Of a DNA stretch of 40,935 bases, positions 38,493 through 40,935 are shown one piece after another. The DNA comes from Deltaproteobacteria bacterium UBA7527 (GTDB taxonomy: Bacteria; Desulfobacterota; Syntrophorhabdia; Syntrophorhabdales; Syntrophorhabdaceae): positions 20,971-61,905 of the forward strand of contig DLMV01000019.1 of assembly GCA_002478225.1 (NCBI GenBank), written 5' to 3'. Every line of letters starts with the position of its first letter. Position 1 is the stretch's first letter. Made by a program: the position numbers and the translations under genes. The notes beneath the pieces are model-generated. The model was not told the origin of the DNA. It saw only the letters and a list, made by a program, of their open reading frames with translations, and searched no databases.

Positions 38493-40935
38493 TATTTTAT
38501 GCATAGCGCCTTCACCTTTTCTTCAAGCTGCACATCGCTGTAATGCATCAGGTCGATCGCCTTCGCAGGGCATTCGGCAGCGCATGTGCCGCAGCCCTTG
38601 CATTTGCTTATATCGATCTCAGCTTCCCCTTGTTCGTTGATAACGGGCACCGAATACGGGCATGCCCTGACGCACGTGAGGCAGGCTGCGCATTTCTCCG
38701 CATCAACGTGGGCGATGATGCCGCCGACCGCCATCTTTTCTTTTGAAAGTATTGTTATCGCCCTTGCCGCCGCTCCTTCTGCCTGGGTGATCGTCTCTTT
38801 TATGTTTTTCGGCGAATGGGCAAGCCCGCAGAGGAACATCCCGTCAGAGGCGAAGTCAACGGGCCGAAGCTTCATATGGGCCTCGAGGAAGAACCCTTCG
38901 TTCGTTCTCGGCAGCTTGAGGAGCGTCGCGAGATCCTTGTTGTCCGATGGTACGATGGCGCTGCTCAACACGACGAGGTCTGCGTCGAAGGAAACGGTCT
39001 CCATAATGGACGGGTCATGGCAGGTCAGGGTGAGGCAGTTGCCTCTTCGCTCCAGAACAGGCTGCGCTGACGTTTCGTACCGCATGAACCGCACGCCGAG
39101 CTTTCGTGCTTTCAGGTAGTATCCTTCGAGAAAGCCGTATGTGCGGATATCCCGGTAGAGGATTATCACATCGCACTCCGGAGCATTCTCCTTCAGCGAT
39201 ATGGCATTCTTTATGGCTGTTGAGCAGCAGACCCTGCTGCAATAAGGCCGCTCCTCGTTCCTTGACCCGACACACTGGACCATAACGCATCGTTCAAAGG
39301 CGCCAAGCGTGCCGTCGGCGATCTTCCTTTCGAGTTCATGCTGCGTCATGACCCTGCTGTCTTCGCCGTAGCCGAAGTGGCCGTGGGGCTTCAACTCCTC
39401 TCCGCCTGTGGCGAGAATGATGATCCCGTGATCTATCTTTTTGTATTCCTTTGATGCGCCGGCAACGATGCCTGTTGAGAAGTTGCCCTTGAAGCCGCTA
39501 TGATCTGCAATGGCGGCATTCATTTCGATGTGGATGAGAGGGTGGCTCATCACCGTGTCTATCGTTTCCCTCAGGAACCTCTGCACATCCATGCCGTCAA
39601 GCGTACGGAAGATATGGCGCAGGTTCCCGCCCAGCGCATCTTCTTTTTCAATGAGGAAGACCTCGAAATTCTGGTTTGCGAGACTGAGCGCCGCCGTCAT
39701 GCCGCCGATGCCGCCGCCGACAACAAGGGCCTTGCTGTTCACATCGATGGTGACCTCTTTCAGGGGCTTGATGTAGTTGGCGTTCATCACGGCCATTCTC
39801 ACGAGCGTCTTCGCCTTCTCCGTCGCGTTCTCTTTGTCGTGCATGTGCACCCACGAGCACTGGTCCCTGATATTCGCCATCTCGAAGAGATATTTGTTCA
39901 ATCCCATCTCGCGTATCGTCGCCCGGAAGAGCGGTTCGTGGGTCCTGGGGGAACAGGAGGCAACGACGATCCTGTTGATCCCGTGTTCCACAAGGAGCTT
40001 CTTCATCTTATCCTGAGTGTCCTGAGAGCAGGTAAAAAGGTTGTCGTCGGAGAGGACAACATTGGGAAGCCCCCTGGCGTATTCCTGAACTTCGGGAACA
40101 TTCACGACACCACCGATATTTATGCCGCAATTGCAGACAAAGACGCCGATCCGCGGTTCTTCCCCGGTAACGTCTCTCTCGTCAGGAAGATGCTGCACGA
40201 CGAGATCTCTACCCCGCGCCTCGGTGATGAGCGACGTCGCCTCGCAGGCCGCTCCGCAGGCAGCGGTCACCGTCTCGGGAATATCCTGAGGGGATTCGCA
40301 GGCGCCGCATGTGTAGATCCCTTCACGTGATGTCAGAAGAGGGCTGCTGGCATCGCCCTTGATAAATCCGTACCCGTTGAGCTCGACGCCCAGCGTTCCT
40401 GCGAGCTTTCCAAGGTTCTTCGAAGGCCTCAAACCTACGGACAGGACGATCATGTCGAATGCCTCTTCACGCAGCTCGCCGCTGTCGTCAATATAGACTA
40501 CCGACACGTTCTTCGTCACGGGATCCTCAAGTATCCTCGATACCATGGATCTTATATACCTGACGCCGTGTTCTGCTTTTGCCCGCTCAAAATACTGGTC
40601 GAAGCCTTTTCCATGTGCGCGCATGTCCATGTAAAAGATCGTGGCCTCGATGTCGTTCTGATGTTCCTTCGCGATGACGGCCTCTTTCGTTGCATACATG
40701 CAGCACACGGATGAGCAGTACTCGTTAACCTTGTCCCTGCTGCCCACGCACTGGATGAAGCCGATCTTTTCCGGTATCTTTCCATCGGAAGGCCTCATAA
40801 CGGCGCTTCCCGTGGGCCCGGTAGCGGAGAGGATGCGCTCGAAATCGATGCTGGTGATCACGTTCGGATAGATCCCGTAGCCGAATTCCTTTTTTCCGTG
40901 GGCGTCATACTCATCAAAACCGCTCGCTATGATGA
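38492..40935 (-). CDS. hdrA: HdrA-like flavin/Fe-S subunit, tandem-module, partial at the window edge
   Basis: At least 814 residues; the N-terminal part lies beyond position 40935. The visible part contains the C-terminal half of one HdrA module (IGFIQCVGSRDKVNEYCSSVCC, then LSVGLRPSKNL and TCGACESPQDIPE). A complete second HdrA module follows: IGVFVCNCGINIGG, FAD-binding VVGGGIGGMTAALSLA, VQCVGSRNEERPYCSRVCC, CGLAHSPKNIKE. The protein ends with two [4Fe-4S] ferredoxin motifs, CAACLTCVRACP and CKGCGTCAAECP. So this is a fused double HdrA, as in some sulfate reducers. It would accept electrons from MvhD and feed MetVF or an HdrBC pair; hdrB and hdrC are not in the window. A frame starting at 40861 is only an internal GTG. 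Stop is TAG, abutting a heptad array. Confidence 0.93.
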   Translation of the reverse strand, partial: IIASGFDEYDAHGKKEFGYGIYPNVITSIDFERILSATGPTGSAVMRPSDGKIPEKIGFIQCVGSRDKVNEYCSSVCCMYATKEAVIAKEHQNDIEATIFYMDMRAHGKGFDQYFERAKAEHGVRYIRSMVSRILEDPVTKNVSVVYIDDSGELREEAFDMIVLSVGLRPSKNLGKLAGTLGVELNGYGFIKGDASSPLLTSREGIYTCGACESPQDIPETVTAACGAACEATSLITEARGRDLVVQHLPDERDVTGEEPRIGVFVCNCGINIGGVVNVPEVQEYARGLPNVVLSDDNLFTCSQDTQDKMKKLLVEHGINRIVVASCSPRTHEPLFRATIREMGLNKYLFEMANIRDQCSWVHMHDKENATEKAKTLVRMAVMNANYIKPLKEVTIDVNSKALVVGGGIGGMTAALSLANQNFEVFLIEKEDALGGNLRHIFRTLDGMDVQRFLRETIDTVMSHPLIHIEMNAAIADHSGFKGNFSTGIVAGASKEYKKIDHGIIILATGGEELKPHGHFGYGEDSRVMTQHELERKIADGTLGAFERCVMVQCVGSRNEERPYCSRVCCSTAIKNAISLKENAPECDVIILYRDIRTYGFLEGYYLKARKLGVRFMRYETSAQPVLERRGNCLTLTCHDPSIMETVSFDADLVVLSSAIVPSDNKDLATLLKLPRTNEGFFLEAHMKLRPVDFASDGMFLCGLAHSPKNIKETITQAEGAAARAITILSKEKMAVGGIIAHVDAEKCAACLTCVRACPYSVPVINEQGEAEIDISKCKGCGTCAAECPAKAIDLMHYSDVQLEEKVKALCIK

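Noticed and set aside
39500..40330. A 276-codon open frame on the plus strand inside hdrA
   Set aside because: It is antisense to a strongly conserved HdrA coding region, has no recognisable domain and is rich in His/Arg/Asp as expected of a shadow frame.

Overview
The window looks like chromosome of a strictly anaerobic, Gram-negative bacterium, most likely a syntrophic or sulfate-reducer-type member of the Desulfobacterota. The reasons are an envelope-spanning RND/TolC pump, an indolepyruvate:ferredoxin oxidoreductase, an EtfAB/crotonase/thiolase cluster, and an HdrA-MvhD-MetVF cluster of the Wood-Ljungdahl type. There is no ribosomal RNA gene, CRISPR array or intact mobile element. The taxonomic placement is inference.

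Layout. 1-2.4 kb: histone-deacetylase-fold hydrolase, pentapeptide-repeat protein, PPC/DUF296 protein, small cytochrome b561-like membrane protein. 2.5-8.2 kb: a tightly overlapping TolC / adaptor / RND-permease operon. 8.3-12.1 kb: metallo-beta-lactamase-fold hydrolase, then an NMT1/THI5-type binding protein overlapping a Cache-HAMP-SpoIIE phosphatase. 12.2-15.5 kb: unknown protein, release-factor-like GGQ protein, alpha/beta hydrolase, small lipoprotein, radical SAM protein. 15.6-19.7 kb: DUF4177-like protein, Hsp20, NifU-like protein, an unlisted 21-residue Lys-rich microprotein with its own promoter and terminator, a response regulator/diguanylate cyclase, and an M20 peptidase. 19.9-24.9 kb: iorAB and a two-module M16 peptidase. 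25-27.2 kb: DegT-type aminotransferase and a decayed MFS transporter. 27.5-31.5 kb: thiolase, crotonase, etfB, etfA. 31.6-34.5 kb: tail-anchored unknown protein, then a labile-selenium set (YedF C-terminal domain, EF2568-type cysteine desulfurase, DUF3343). 34.8-36.2 kb: three tandem Hsp20 genes. 36.3-40.9 kb, minus strand: a tandem-module hdrA (cut by the window edge), mvhD, metV, metF.

Two things stand out. First, mvhD is a selenoprotein gene. An in-frame TGA at 38369-38371 replaces the conserved second Cys of the CxxC-like motif. It is followed by a suitably placed 7-bp hairpin, and the reading frame upstream matches the family back to a TTG start with a good ribosome binding site. Ordinary ORF calling truncates this gene by 26 codons. 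The selenium-handling genes lie about 4 kb away. Second, most intergenic spacers are filled with degenerate tandem repeats whose unit is 7 nt in every case but whose sequence differs from spacer to spacer (CGTRAGK, GATACTS, GCAGAGA, GTGAAAN, CTGANNG, ACGAGGW and others). Many form inverted pairs, and at least eight genes have their stop codon inside or abutting such an array.

How the genes work together: IorAB would oxidise aromatic 2-oxo acids and reduce ferredoxin. Thiolase, crotonase and EtfAB serve acyl-CoA turnover and electron transfer. HdrA-MvhD-MetVF would carry electrons to or from methylene-tetrahydrofolate. Together these suggest a low-potential electron economy based on flavins and iron-sulfur clusters. 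This is inference from gene families.
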